A stretch of DNA of 12,834 nt from Alkalimonas sp. (GTDB taxonomy: Bacteria; Pseudomonadota; Gammaproteobacteria; Enterobacterales; Alteromonadaceae), in contig SKGJ01000144.1 in NCBI GenBank assembly GCA_007117525.1, positions 1-12,834 on the forward strand, read 5' to 3'. Below are positions 1-6,635 of the stretch, piece by piece. Within the stretch, counting starts at the first letter, position 1, and every line of letters starts with the position of its first letter. Made by a program: the position numbers and the translations under genes. Under the pieces are notes generated by a model, which had not been told where the DNA came from, ran no database searches, and saw only the letters and a program-made list of their open reading frames with translations.

Positions 1-1
1 G

Positions 2-799
2 AACAAAGAGCTGATAGGGCAAGGGCTTGGCAATGTGCTGTGTTCCTTTATCGGTGGCTTGCCGGGAGCTGGCGCTACCATGCGGACTGTGGTCAATGTC
101 AACGCCGGTGGCCGCACCCGGTTAAGTGGCATGGTGCATGCGCTCTTTCTGCTGGCTTTATTGCTGGGGCTAGGCCCTCTTGCAGCGCAAATTCCGCTGG
201 CAGTGCTGGCTGGTATTTTGGTCAAAGTCGGGCTCGATATCCTCGATTACCGCTTGCTAAAACGCATTTCTGGCACGCCTAAGCCTGAAGTGATCATTAT
301 GCTCAGCGTCTTTGCGCTGACGGTGTTGGTGGACCTAGTGATCGCCGTCGGTGTGGGCGTGGTGCTGGCGATGGGGTTGGTGACCTGGCGCATGGCCCAA
401 ACGGCGCACATTCATCTCGAAGACGACGAGCTGCTGGATGTACCGGACGACCCAGAGCATCCGGGAGTGCGACTGGTGCGTTTAAGCGGCCCGCTGTTTT
501 TTGGCTCGATGGCGCAGATGCTGGATCGGATGGATAAGGTTGACCAGGTAATGCAAACCAGAGACATAGTGCTGGATTGTCGCGGGGTGGATTACATGGA
601 TCTCACTGCTGTCTTTGCCATTGAAGACATGCTGCAAAAACTGCAGCAAAAAAAGCTGCGGCCGCGCTTGCTGCTGGATGATGAAGCGCTGCGTCAGCGT
701 TTGTTGGGGCTGCAAAGTAATGTCTTTACCGAGCAGACGCTCTGTACTTCTGTTGAACAGGTGCTGCAGGATTGCTGCAACGCCAGTGATGGCCGGTAA
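2..799 (+). CDS. SulP family anion transporter, C-terminal part with STAS domain (5' truncated)
   Basis: This is the 3' part of an inner-membrane SulP (SLC26-like) transporter for sulfate, bicarbonate or a similar anion; the substrate cannot be told from sequence. The frame is open to the left edge, so the true start is outside the window and GTG 35 is internal. About 265 residues are visible. The first 60 carry the SulP signature region (GGLPGAGATMRTVVN, then AGGRTRLSG). Hydrophobic helices follow: a Leu-rich segment ending in IPLAVLAGILVKVG, then a Val-rich pair around nt 295-400. From about nt 465 the protein becomes soluble and matches a STAS domain (GVRLVRLSGPLFFGS, then VLDCRGVDYMDLTA), the cytoplasmic regulatory domain normally fused to SulP proteins. 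The gene ends in TAA, 97 bp before the next gene on the same strand. The family assignment is firm. Confidence 0.93.
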   Translation, partial: NKELIGQGLGNVLCSFIGGLPGAGATMRTVVNVNAGGRTRLSGMVHALFLLALLLGLGPLAAQIPLAVLAGILVKVGLDILDYRLLKRISGTPKPEVIIMLSVFALTVLVDLVIAVGVGVVLAMGLVTWRMAQTAHIHLEDDELLDVPDDPEHPGVRLVRLSGPLFFGSMAQMLDRMDKVDQVMQTRDIVLDCRGVDYMDLTAVFAIEDMLQKLQQKKLRPRLLLDDEALRQRLLGLQSNVFTEQTLCTSVEQVLQDCCNASDGR

Positions 800-837
800 C
801 AGCCTGTACCTCTAAAGAGGAATGATCGCACTTTACT

Positions 838-866
838 TTGTATATTTCCTGAGCATTTGCTAGGCT
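838..866 (+). promoter_or_regulatory. Possible sigma70 extended -10 promoter for the diguanylate cyclase gene
   Basis: A TTGTAT at 838-843 lies 17 bp upstream of TAGGCT at 861-866, which is preceded by TGC as in extended -10 promoters. The -35 matches 4 of 6 and the -10 only 3 of 6 consensus bases, so the call rests mainly on spacing and the TGn. It would start transcription near 873, giving a leader of about 24 nt. No clear Shine-Dalgarno sequence is seen before ATG 897. Confidence 0.3.
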
Positions 867-896
867 GAGATTACCTGCCGATTACTGCCAAAGCAT

Positions 897-3740
897 ATGA
901 TTAAGTTGTTGATTATCTTGGCGCTGTGTACATCACCTGCTGCTGGCCTTGCCGCCAGTTACCAGCTTGATGCTGAGCAACTGCATTTTCGCCGCTTATC
1001 GGTCCGGGATGGGTTGCCTTCTGCCTACATCAATACCATCAGTCAACACCAGGATGGTTTTATCTGGTTAGGAACCAAAGGCGGCCTGGCGCGCTTTGAC
1101 GGCTTACGCTTTGTGCATTATCAATTGTCTGCCCACAGTGGCCTTGGCAGCAACGATATTCTGGTATTGCTGCAGGACCAACAGCAGCGCTTCTGGGTAG
1201 GGTCTGAAAAAGGCTTGTATCTGTTTGATGAAGTGACAGGCCATTTCAGCCTGCAACCCTTACCCAAGCCCGACGCTACGGTATTAACCCTGTACCAGGA
1301 TAGTGAGCAGCAGCTCTGGGTGGGAACGGATGCGGGCTTGTATCGGTTGGTTGATCCCATCGGTGATTTTGAACTGATTCTGCCTGATGTGGAAGTGAAG
1401 TTTCTTACGGAGCAAGGAAATGCGCTCTGGATTGGTACCAAGCAGGGGCTCTACGCCAGGCAGGCAGAAAATGAGCCAGAACCGATTGATTTAACGGCCA
1501 TGCCGGGCTTCGATGTGCAGCATCAGCGGTTGTTTGATGGCCTGTTGCTGGGGGAGCGGCTTTATCTGGCCACACAGCGGGATGGCTTGCTGATCTTTAA
1601 TACGGCCAGCCGACAGCTGGAGCGGCAACTGCTTACCGATGACGGCCTGCTTTCCAACAGCATTTGGTCGTTGGCGCTTCGCAACAATGAGCTCTGGCTT
1701 GGCTACTTTTACGATGGTATAGCGGTTTTATCGTTGCAGGATCATAGCATTCGCCATTACAGCCATCATCCCCAGATCCAATACAGCATGCCTCATAACA
1801 ACATCAGCCAGTTGCTGTTTGATCAAGCCGAGCACTTATGGGTCGCTACCACCAATGGCCTGGCGGTGGCGAATCCGGTTGATGCCGCCATCATCCATTT
1901 GGGGGAATATCAGAATATTACCAATAAGCATGTGTGGTCGGTGGCAGCGACTGAGCAGAGCGTCTGGTTTGGCACGGAAAGTGGTTTGAATCATTTTGAT
2001 GTGCGCAGCCAACAGCTGCGCACTTTCCCGGCTTCCAGTGAGCCGGATGCTTTGCCACGCACGGTGATCTGGAGTTTGCTGCCATGGCAAGATCAGGTGC
2101 TGCTGGGCACCAATGCCGGATTGCTTGGTTTTGACCCCGACAGCGCTCAGGTTGAAGTGCTGATAGCAGGGCGGGAAGTGTATAGCCTGCGACAGGATCA
2201 GCAGCAATTGCTCATTGGCTTTTATGACGGTGGTTTTGCCGTCATGGATCTGGCAAGCCGTGAGCTCCAGCTGGAGCATCCTCCGATCGCCCGCGGCTAC
2301 ATCACGGATATCCAGCCTGTGGAACAGGGGTACCTGCTGGCCAGTTCGCGTGGCTTATGGCATCTGCACCAACAGGAAGCGGTTGAGCTGGCTGAACAAC
2401 TTGGGATCACAGAGCTGCAGCAGCGCCATATCACCAGCCTGCTGCTGGAGGAAGACAGGCTGTGGCTGGCGACGCAGGATCACGGTCTGTTTGTGCTAGG
2501 CTGGCAACAAGTGCAACAGCAATGGCAATTGCAACACCATCTGACGGTAGAGCAGGGACTGGCAGAGAATCAGTTGCGCGGCCTGGCCAAAGCCGAAAAC
2601 GGCGATATCTGGCTAACCGGCATGAGAACTTTGAGCCGTATTGAGCCGGAAACCTTGACGATTACGGCACTATCCCGTCATCTGCACTGGCTGGATATGG
2701 AGTTTCATGCCAATGCGGTGAGCCGTACGGGCGCAAGTCAGCTGGCGTTTGGTGGCAATCAGGGGCTGCTGTTGTTTGCGCCAGAGCAGTTGGCTGCCGA
2801 TGTCGAATTCCCTAGGCTGCATCTGACATCGGTGCAGGTGATGGCGCAGAGCCTGCCGGCTTTTATTGAGCAGTTGACCATTCAGCCGGAACAGAGTTAT
2901 TACGCTTTTGAGTTTGCCGCTTTGGAGTTTCTCAGCCCCGAGCGCATTCAATACCAATACCGGCTGCCGCCGTTAATGAACAGCTGGCGTGCCATGGCCG
3001 GCAACCAGCTGAGTTTAAGCCAGTTACCGTACGGCCAGTATGAACTGGAGGTGCGCACAACCAATGCAGATGGTATCTGGAACCCTGCTAGCAAGCGGAT
3101 CCAACTGGATGTGATCCCGCCCTGGTGGCAAACCTGGCAAGCCAAGCTCAGTTACCTGCTGATTGTGTTTTTCCTGATCAGCTACAGTGCTTTTGTGCAG
3201 CTACAGCGAAACCGTAAACTGTCGTACATCGCCAATCACGATAATTTAACCAAACTGGCCAATCGGCGTTTCTTCAATAAAGAGCTGGAACGGCGGCTGC
3301 AATTGGCTCGAAAATACCAGCACCAACTGGCGCTGATGTACTTTGATCTGAACAAGTTTAAAGAACTGAATGATACCCATGGCCACGATGCTGGCGATCA
3401 ACTGCTGGTTGAAACTGCAATCAAGTTGCAGCAAGCCAGCCGCTCTTCGGACTTTGCTGCCAGGTTGGGTGGGGATGAGTTTGTGCTGATATTGGATCGA
3501 ATCAACAGCGATGAAGAACTGTGCAAAGCCATTGAGCGGCTCAGCAGTGCTTTAAACACACCCGGTGTGCACTACTCAGCGCAGCAGATCGATGTATCTT
3601 GCAGCATTGGTGTTGCCCTGTTTTCACCCGGCCAGCCAGTTTCGGCAAAAACCTTACTAAAGCAAGCCGATAGTGCCATGTATCAAAGTAAAACCGGGCA
3701 TCACGCTTGGTGCATGTATCAGGAAGACAAAACAACCTGA
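897..3740 (+). CDS. Membrane diguanylate cyclase with periplasmic Reg_prop beta-propeller and Y_Y_Y domain
   Basis: A 947-residue sensor enzyme predicted to make cyclic di-GMP from two GTP in the cytoplasm in response to a periplasmic cue. Residues 1-20 form a signal peptide (hydrophobic ILALCTSPAAGLAA). Residues about 35-640 hold many two-component-regulator propeller repeats with W-[LIV]-G-T cores, such as GFIWLGTKGGLARFDG at 54-69; at least ten are visible, enough for two beta-propellers. Residues about 665-740 resemble a Y_Y_Y domain. One transmembrane helix lies at about 751-771 (LSYLLIVFFLISYSAF). The GGDEF domain follows, with DNLTKLANRR, the metal and substrate motif YFDLNKFKELND, an intact GGDEF at 858-862 and a product-inhibition I-site RSSD at 849-852, five residues upstream. 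It therefore looks active and feedback-inhibited. No histidine kinase or EAL domain is present. An in-frame TAG at 861 limits upstream extension, supporting ATG 897. Confidence 0.93.
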   Translation: MIKLLIILALCTSPAAGLAASYQLDAEQLHFRRLSVRDGLPSAYINTISQHQDGFIWLGTKGGLARFDGLRFVHYQLSAHSGLGSNDILVLLQDQQQRFWVGSEKGLYLFDEVTGHFSLQPLPKPDATVLTLYQDSEQQLWVGTDAGLYRLVDPIGDFELILPDVEVKFLTEQGNALWIGTKQGLYARQAENEPEPIDLTAMPGFDVQHQRLFDGLLLGERLYLATQRDGLLIFNTASRQLERQLLTDDGLLSNSIWSLALRNNELWLGYFYDGIAVLSLQDHSIRHYSHHPQIQYSMPHNNISQLLFDQAEHLWVATTNGLAVANPVDAAIIHLGEYQNITNKHVWSVAATEQSVWFGTESGLNHFDVRSQQLRTFPASSEPDALPRTVIWSLLPWQDQVLLGTNAGLLGFDPDSAQVEVLIAGREVYSLRQDQQQLLIGFYDGGFAVMDLASRELQLEHPPIARGYITDIQPVEQGYLLASSRGLWHLHQQEAVELAEQLGITELQQRHITSLLLEEDRLWLATQDHGLFVLGWQQVQQQWQLQHHLTVEQGLAENQLRGLAKAENGDIWLTGMRTLSRIEPETLTITALSRHLHWLDMEFHANAVSRTGASQLAFGGNQGLLLFAPEQLAADVEFPRLHLTSVQVMAQSLPAFIEQLTIQPEQSYYAFEFAALEFLSPERIQYQYRLPPLMNSWRAMAGNQLSLSQLPYGQYELEVRTTNADGIWNPASKRIQLDVIPPWWQTWQAKLSYLLIVFFLISYSAFVQLQRNRKLSYIANHDNLTKLANRRFFNKELERRLQLARKYQHQLALMYFDLNKFKELNDTHGHDAGDQLLVETAIKLQQASRSSDFAARLGGDEFVLILDRINSDEELCKAIERLSSALNTPGVHYSAQQIDVSCSIGVALFSPGQPVSAKTLLKQADSAMYQSKTGHHAWCMYQEDKTT

Positions 3741-3845
3741 TGCGCAAGCAAACCATACCACGTCGTTAGTCGTTAAACAGATGGGTAGCCGCTCAGCCAA
3801 ATGTTGTGTGGCAGTCAAAGGCATGCTTTTTTAACGGCGCGACTT

Positions 3846-3856
3846 GCTGCTATGAT
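3846..3856 (+). promoter_or_regulatory. Extended -10 promoter element ahead of the acetyltransferase gene
   Basis: TTGCTGCTATGAT contains TATGAT at 3851-3856 (5 of 6 consensus bases) with TGC just upstream, a strong extended -10. No good -35 is seen; T-rich sequence at 3827-3833 lies at about the right distance. Transcription would start near 3863, which favours translation from ATG 3885 over ATGs further upstream in the same frame. Confidence 0.42.
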
Positions 3857-3884
3857 GATGCACCCTCAATCCACATCTGTTTTT

Positions 3885-4685
3885 ATGAACATCATTCTTG
3901 ATCCCCTCGAGTCCTCGGCCGTCATTGCACTGCTGCAGGGCCATCTGGCCGATATGTACGCCACCTCACCGGCAGAGAGTGTGCATGCGCTGGACTTGAG
4001 CAAACTCAAAGCACCGGATATCCGCTTTTGGACTGGCTGGGAAAACGATGCGTTGCTGGGCTGCGTGGCTTTAAAGCAGCACAGTGCCGGCATCGGCGAG
4101 ATTAAATCGATGCGCACCGATCCCAAGGTGCGTGGCAAGGGCATTGGCCGGGCTTTGCTGCAGCATGTGCTGGCCGAGGCAGCCGCTTTGGGGATCGATA
4201 CCCTTTACCTTGAAACCGGCTCGATGGATTTTTTCAAGCCAGCCCGTAGCTTGTACCAAAGCGCTGGCTTTGTGTTTTGCGGCCCTTTTGCCGATTACCC
4301 GGAAGATGCCAACAGTTGCTTTATGGTCAAAAGCCTGCTGGCGGCGCCCGATGTGCGTGAGCCGGTGCAGCGTCAGCTGGATGCTTACAATGCCAAAGAC
4401 TTAGCCGCTTTTTGCCGTTGTTACCACCCAGACATAGCCATTTACCGCATGCCGGCAAGTTCCCCGGCGCTGCAGGGGCTGGCTGCGCTGCGGCAGTTCT
4501 ATGCCAGTGAGCGCTTTACCCTGCCAGCGCTTCGCGCCGAGGTGCTTAGCCGTATGGTGGTTGGCAATAAGGTGATTGATCACGAGCGGGTCTATGGCCT
4601 AAGCGAGACGCCATCCGAAGTGGCCGTGGTGTACGAAGTCGAAGCTGGCCTGATTAAAAATGCCTGGTTTTATCCGGCCAGCTAA
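3885..4685 (+). CDS. GNAT N-acetyltransferase fused to a SnoaL/NTF2-like domain
   Basis: A predicted cytoplasmic two-domain protein of 266 residues. Residues 1-150 are a GNAT acyltransferase domain; the acetyl-CoA loop is MRTDPKVRGKGIGRALL at 76-92, with R83, G86 and G88 as the R-x-x-G-x-G pattern. ETGSMDFF, then ALYQSAGF-like SLYQSAGF, follow as in YncA/ElaA-type acetyltransferases. Residues about 159-266 (QRQLDAYNAKDLAAF to the C terminus NAWFYP) match a SnoaL-like/NTF2 fold, a cone-shaped ligand pocket; its substrate is unknown. The frame stays open upstream to ATG 3801, but I choose ATG 3885 because MNIILDPLES is the usual start of such GNATs and a likely -10 element overlaps the longer form. 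No convincing Shine-Dalgarno sequence is visible before either start. The next gene follows after 56 bp on the same strand. Confidence 0.88.
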   Translation: MNIILDPLESSAVIALLQGHLADMYATSPAESVHALDLSKLKAPDIRFWTGWENDALLGCVALKQHSAGIGEIKSMRTDPKVRGKGIGRALLQHVLAEAAALGIDTLYLETGSMDFFKPARSLYQSAGFVFCGPFADYPEDANSCFMVKSLLAAPDVREPVQRQLDAYNAKDLAAFCRCYHPDIAIYRMPASSPALQGLAALRQFYASERFTLPALRAEVLSRMVVGNKVIDHERVYGLSETPSEVAVVYEVEAGLIKNAWFYPAS

Positions 4686-4691
4686 ATCCTT

Positions 4692-4737
4692 TTGGCCCCC
4701 TGTGGCGTATTGCCTCGGTGGGATGATGTTGGGGGCC
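4692..4737 (+). repeat. Perfect 7-bp inverted repeat GGCCCCC/GGGGGCC in the intergenic gap
   Basis: GGCCCCC at 4692-4698 is complementary to GGGGGCC at 4731-4737, with about 32 nt between the arms. There is no T tract after it, so it is not a classical terminator. The right arm lies just 5' of the GTG start of the next gene, where it is the only G-rich stretch able to act as a ribosome binding site. Pairing of the arms could therefore mask initiation, but this is inference. Confidence 0.3.
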
Positions 4738-4741
4738 TTAC

Positions 4742-5287
4742 GTGAAACCCTGGATATTATTATTTTTGTTGCCATTTAGCCTGACGGCGGATGAACTGGC
4801 ATGGCAAGCCTGGCGTGATGGCAACGCCGTTTTAATCATGCGCCATGCGTTAGCACCAGGTACCGGCGACCCGCCAGGTTTTGTACTGCAAGACTGCAGC
4901 ACTCAGCGTAATCTGAATGCGCGCGGTCGCCAGCAGGCCCAGGCCTGGGGGCATTTGCTGCAGCAAAAAACAGCTGCCGATGTGCAGATTTTTAGCAGTG
5001 AGTGGTGCCGCAGCCTTGAAACCGGTCAGCTGATGGCGCTTTCAGCGGTTGAGCCCTTGCCACTGCTGAATTCATTTTTTGCTGGCCGAGGTGATCGGCA
5101 GGCACAAACCAGCGCATTGAAAGTCTTTCTGGCGCAGGCTCCCTTTAGCACCCCCACAGTGCTGATCACTCATCAGGTCAATATCACCGCTCTGACTGGT
5201 ATTTTCCCCGCCTCCGGCGAAGGCTTACTGCTGGCCTTACCGCTGACCGAACCTATTACTGTGCTGGCACGGGTGCAGCCTGAGTGA
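4742..5287 (+). CDS. Exported histidine phosphatase family protein
   Basis: A 181-residue protein of the histidine phosphatase (phosphoglycerate mutase-like) superfamily, which transfers phosphate through a phospho-histidine. An N-terminal hydrophobic segment (WILLFLLPFSLTA, residues 4-16) suggests export to the periplasm. The catalytic set is visible: the RH pair R34-H35 in IMRHALAPG, the second phosphate-binding arginine R90 in SSEWCRSLETG, and the distal histidine H144 in LITHQVNITALTG. NLNARGRQQAQ at 57-67 is the usual segment after the RHG motif. The length and the short insert are typical of small SixA/Ais-like branches; the physiological substrate is unknown. The start is a GTG, chosen because it precedes the signal sequence directly. 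It may be co-transcribed with the acetyltransferase gene. Confidence 0.85.
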   Translation: MKPWILLFLLPFSLTADELAWQAWRDGNAVLIMRHALAPGTGDPPGFVLQDCSTQRNLNARGRQQAQAWGHLLQQKTAADVQIFSSEWCRSLETGQLMALSAVEPLPLLNSFFAGRGDRQAQTSALKVFLAQAPFSTPTVLITHQVNITALTGIFPASGEGLLLALPLTEPITVLARVQPE

Positions 5288-5296
5288 TTGGGGCAC

Positions 5297-5325
5297 AACA
5301 GGCAGAGCTTATGGTAAAGCCTGTT
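5297..5325 (+). repeat. Inverted repeat AACAGGC/GCCTGTT just after the phosphatase gene
   Basis: AACAGGC at 5297-5303 and GCCTGTT at 5319-5325 form a perfect 7-bp stem with a 15-nt loop, 9 bp after the phosphatase stop. It sits where a terminator is expected but has no following T run, so it may be only a weak or factor-assisted terminator or an RNA-stabilising hairpin. Confidence 0.35.
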
Positions 5326-5342
5326 CAGTGTGATATCTGGAC

Positions 5343-5391
5343 GTTCTAAATTCTGTTTTAAATTGCGAAACAGAAGCTTATGTTCTAAATT
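5343..5391 (+). repeat. Direct repeat GTTCTAAATT (two copies, 39-bp period) bracketing a hairpin
   Basis: GTTCTAAATT occurs at 5343-5352 and again at 5382-5391. Between the copies, TTCTGTTT (5351-5358) and AAACAGAA (5368-5375) form a perfect 8-bp stem with a 9-nt loop. The stretch is very AT-rich (18 G+C of 60 at 5341-5400), unlike the genes on either side. Together with 5405-5460 it accounts for most of the non-coding gap between the phosphatase and the Abi gene. Function unknown; a protein-binding region or remnant of an element end are both possible. Confidence 0.5.
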
Positions 5392-5407
5392 GGGTATGAA
5401 TACTCAT

Positions 5408-5426
5408 TTGGTTAAATGATAACCAA
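5408..5426 (+). promoter_or_regulatory. Operator-like palindrome TTGGTTA-N5-TAACCAA
   Basis: TTGGTTA at 5408-5414 and TAACCAA at 5420-5426 are perfect inverted repeats with a 5-nt spacer. They end one base before the -35 region of the promoter at 5428-5456. Size, symmetry and position fit a binding site for a dimeric helix-turn-helix regulator, but no regulator gene is visible here. Confidence 0.4.
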
Positions 5427-5427
5427 T

Positions 5428-5456
5428 TTGATAGCCGCTGCTGTAAGCAATATCAA
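5428..5456 (+). promoter_or_regulatory. Sigma70-like promoter upstream of the small ORF and Abi gene
   Basis: TTGATA (5428-5433, 5 of 6 to TTGACA) and TATCAA (5451-5456, 4 of 6 to TATAAT) are separated by exactly 17 bp. The two hexamers are also inside a perfect inverted repeat, TTTGATA/TATCAAA at 5427-5433 and 5451-5457. Transcription would start near 5463, just before the ribosome binding site of the small ORF, and could continue into the Abi gene. Confidence 0.5.
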
Positions 5457-5478
5457 AACAATAAGAAAGGGATATCCA

Positions 5479-5541
5479 ATGAAGTTGAACCAAGTTCTGT
5501 CTGCGCTCAATCAAATTGAAAAATCTAAGTTCATTACCTGA
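5479..5541 (+). pseudogene. 20-codon ORF: leader peptide or head of a decayed gene
   Basis: ATG 5479 opens a 20-residue frame (MKLNQVLSALNQIEKSKFIT) ending in TGA at 5539-5541. It has a good ribosome binding site (AGAAAGGG at 5464-5471, 7 nt before the ATG) and lies right behind the best promoter in the region. The peptide looks like an amphipathic start of a larger protein rather than a random frame. The same frame continues without stop for 23 further codons to TAA at 5611-5613, overlapping the Abi start. It may be the left-over N terminus of a lost gene, or a leader peptide controlling the Abi gene. I cannot decide between these. Confidence 0.35.
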
Positions 5542-5577
5542 CTGCTAAGCTCGGAAGAGGTTTTTTGCCTTCGTCGT

Positions 5578-5592
5578 AAAAGTACTACTTTT
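5578..5592 (+). promoter_or_regulatory. Perfect palindrome AAAAGTA-C-TACTTTT at the Abi gene start region
   Basis: A 15-bp palindrome with a single central base lies directly upstream of the Abi ribosome binding site and includes the TTG at 5591. It could be an operator for autoregulation or a short hairpin close to the initiation region. No matching copy was noticed elsewhere in the window. Confidence 0.35.
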
Positions 5593-5596
5593 GAGC

Positions 5597-5606
5597 AAGG
5601 AGGGGG
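5597..5606 (+). promoter_or_regulatory. Strong Shine-Dalgarno AAGGAGGGGG deciding the Abi start
   Basis: AAGGAGGGGG is an excellent ribosome binding site, but it lies downstream of the most upstream possible start (TTG 5591). It is 11 nt before an in-frame GTG at 5618. This argues that translation starts at GTG 5618, giving a protein nine residues shorter than the TTG form. Confidence 0.6.
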
Positions 5607-5617
5607 TAAATAAACCT

Positions 5618-6577
5618 GTGCCAGACTTAAAACCATGGCGGTCAATGACCGACCAATTAGCTATTCTAAAATCCCGTGGTTTGCTGGTTGATAATGAACC
5701 AGCAGCGCTTAATTACCTTGCACGTATTGGTTATTACCGGCTAAGCGGCTATTGGTACCCCCTTCGCGTTATCGACACTGAAACATCACTACAAGAACAC
5801 CGACCCGTGCGCTTTGATCACTTTATGCCAGAAAGCCATTTTGAAGATGTGGTTAAGTTGTATGTGTTTGATAAAAAGCTACGTCTACTGGCGCTGGATG
5901 CATTGGAACGAATTGAAATGGCACTTCGGGTGGACATTGCCCATCGGTTAGGGGAGAAAGATCCCTGTGCACACCTGAACCCGGATTGCTTGCATGGTAA
6001 TTTTGCCAAAAAAGCGATAATAAAAGGGCCAAACAAAGGCAAGACTGAGCATCAGGTATGGCTGGAAAAATACGATACTATGTTGAAACGAGCGCGACGG
6101 GAGCCTTTTATTGCTCATCACCGCGAGAAGTATGACGGCTGTTTACCAATATGGGTAGCGATTGAAGTATGGGACTTCGGACTACTGTCCCGGTTATTTG
6201 AAGGCATGCAGTTTACAGATAAAAATCAGGTGGCCCAAAAGTATGGGCTTGCGGACGGCGCTCAGCTGGCAAAATGGCTTAAGAGTTTGAACTTTGTGCG
6301 TAACGTGTCAGCGCACCATAGCCGACTATGGAATATCAACGTATTAGAGCTATCAGTCTGCCCAACTAACTGGCCAAAGATGAACCATAGCCGCCCTTTT
6401 ATGTACTTTGCCATCATGGCGAAACTACTCGCTGTTATTTGCCCTAACTCAAGCTGGACACAACGACTGATTGCACTGATAAACGACTTCCCAAGCTCTA
6501 GAAATGGCATGTTAACAGTGCAAGACCTTGGTGTCGTTGAGGGGGCTGTTGAATGGCTGAGTCAATTTCAGAAATGA
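5618..6577 (+). CDS. Abi_2 (AbiD/AbiF-like) family protein with HEPN-type R-x4-H motif
   Basis: A 319-residue protein (328 if translation began at TTG 5591) of the Abi family. Related lactococcal AbiD/AbiF proteins abort phage infection; the family belongs to the HEPN superfamily, many members of which are RNases. The N-terminal signature is clear: a lysine/arginine-rich start, ILKSRGLLVDNEP, then ARIGYYRLSGYWYPLR. LLALDALERIEMALR follows. Near the C-terminal third, FVRNVSAHHSRLWN carries the R-x4-H pattern (R228 and H233 from GTG 5618) proposed as the HEPN catalytic pair. No partner antitoxin ORF is evident. Its composition is more AT-rich than its neighbours (25 G+C of 60 at 5641-5700, against 42 of 60 at 11701-11760), suggesting acquisition by transfer. 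It converges on the condensin-like operon, so the two are not co-transcribed. The family is firm; function here is inferred. Confidence 0.88.
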   Translation: MPDLKPWRSMTDQLAILKSRGLLVDNEPAALNYLARIGYYRLSGYWYPLRVIDTETSLQEHRPVRFDHFMPESHFEDVVKLYVFDKKLRLLALDALERIEMALRVDIAHRLGEKDPCAHLNPDCLHGNFAKKAIIKGPNKGKTEHQVWLEKYDTMLKRARREPFIAHHREKYDGCLPIWVAIEVWDFGLLSRLFEGMQFTDKNQVAQKYGLADGAQLAKWLKSLNFVRNVSAHHSRLWNINVLELSVCPTNWPKMNHSRPFMYFAIMAKLLAVICPNSSWTQRLIALINDFPSSRNGMLTVQDLGVVEGAVEWLSQFQK

Positions 6578-6579
6578 GA

Positions 6580-6611
6580 ACCGACGCGTACATAAATGCA
6601 GAGGCGTCGGT
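6580..6611 (+). terminator. Hairpin ACCGACGC/GCGTCGGT just after the Abi stop
   Basis: ACCGACGC (6580-6587) and GCGTCGGT (6604-6611) form a perfect GC-rich 8-bp stem with a 16-nt loop, starting 3 nt after the Abi stop codon. The position suits transcription termination between convergent genes, but neither side has a T tract, so intrinsic termination would be weak. Confidence 0.38.
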
Positions 6612-6617
6612 CATATT

Positions 6618-6635
6618 GGTTCTAATAGTAGAACC
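6618..6635 (+). repeat. Hairpin GGTTCTA-atag-TAGAACC in the convergent gap
   Basis: A perfect 7-bp inverted repeat with a 4-nt loop, 6 bp after the previous hairpin. It contains GTTCTAA, the core of the direct repeats found at 5343 and 5382 on the other side of the Abi gene. The rest of this gap (6636-6765) is AT-rich and shows no gene I can support. Confidence 0.4.

Noticed and set aside
809..820. CCTCTAAAGAGG palindrome as a SulP terminator
   Set aside because: The stem is only 4-5 bp with a tiny loop, and no T run follows.
822..863. A 13-codon hydrophobic ORF after AAAGAGG upstream of the diguanylate cyclase
   Set aside because: The G-rich site is only one base from its ATG, too close for normal initiation, and nothing else supports translation.
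3762..3775. Tandem 7-mer GTCGTTA-GTCGTTA in the gap after the diguanylate cyclase
   Set aside because: Only two short copies, so chance duplication is likely.
5297..5457. Integron attC or CRISPR repeats in the palindrome-rich gap
   Set aside because: The inverted repeats do not carry GTTRRRY/RYYYAAC core sites, and there is no regular repeat-spacer array.
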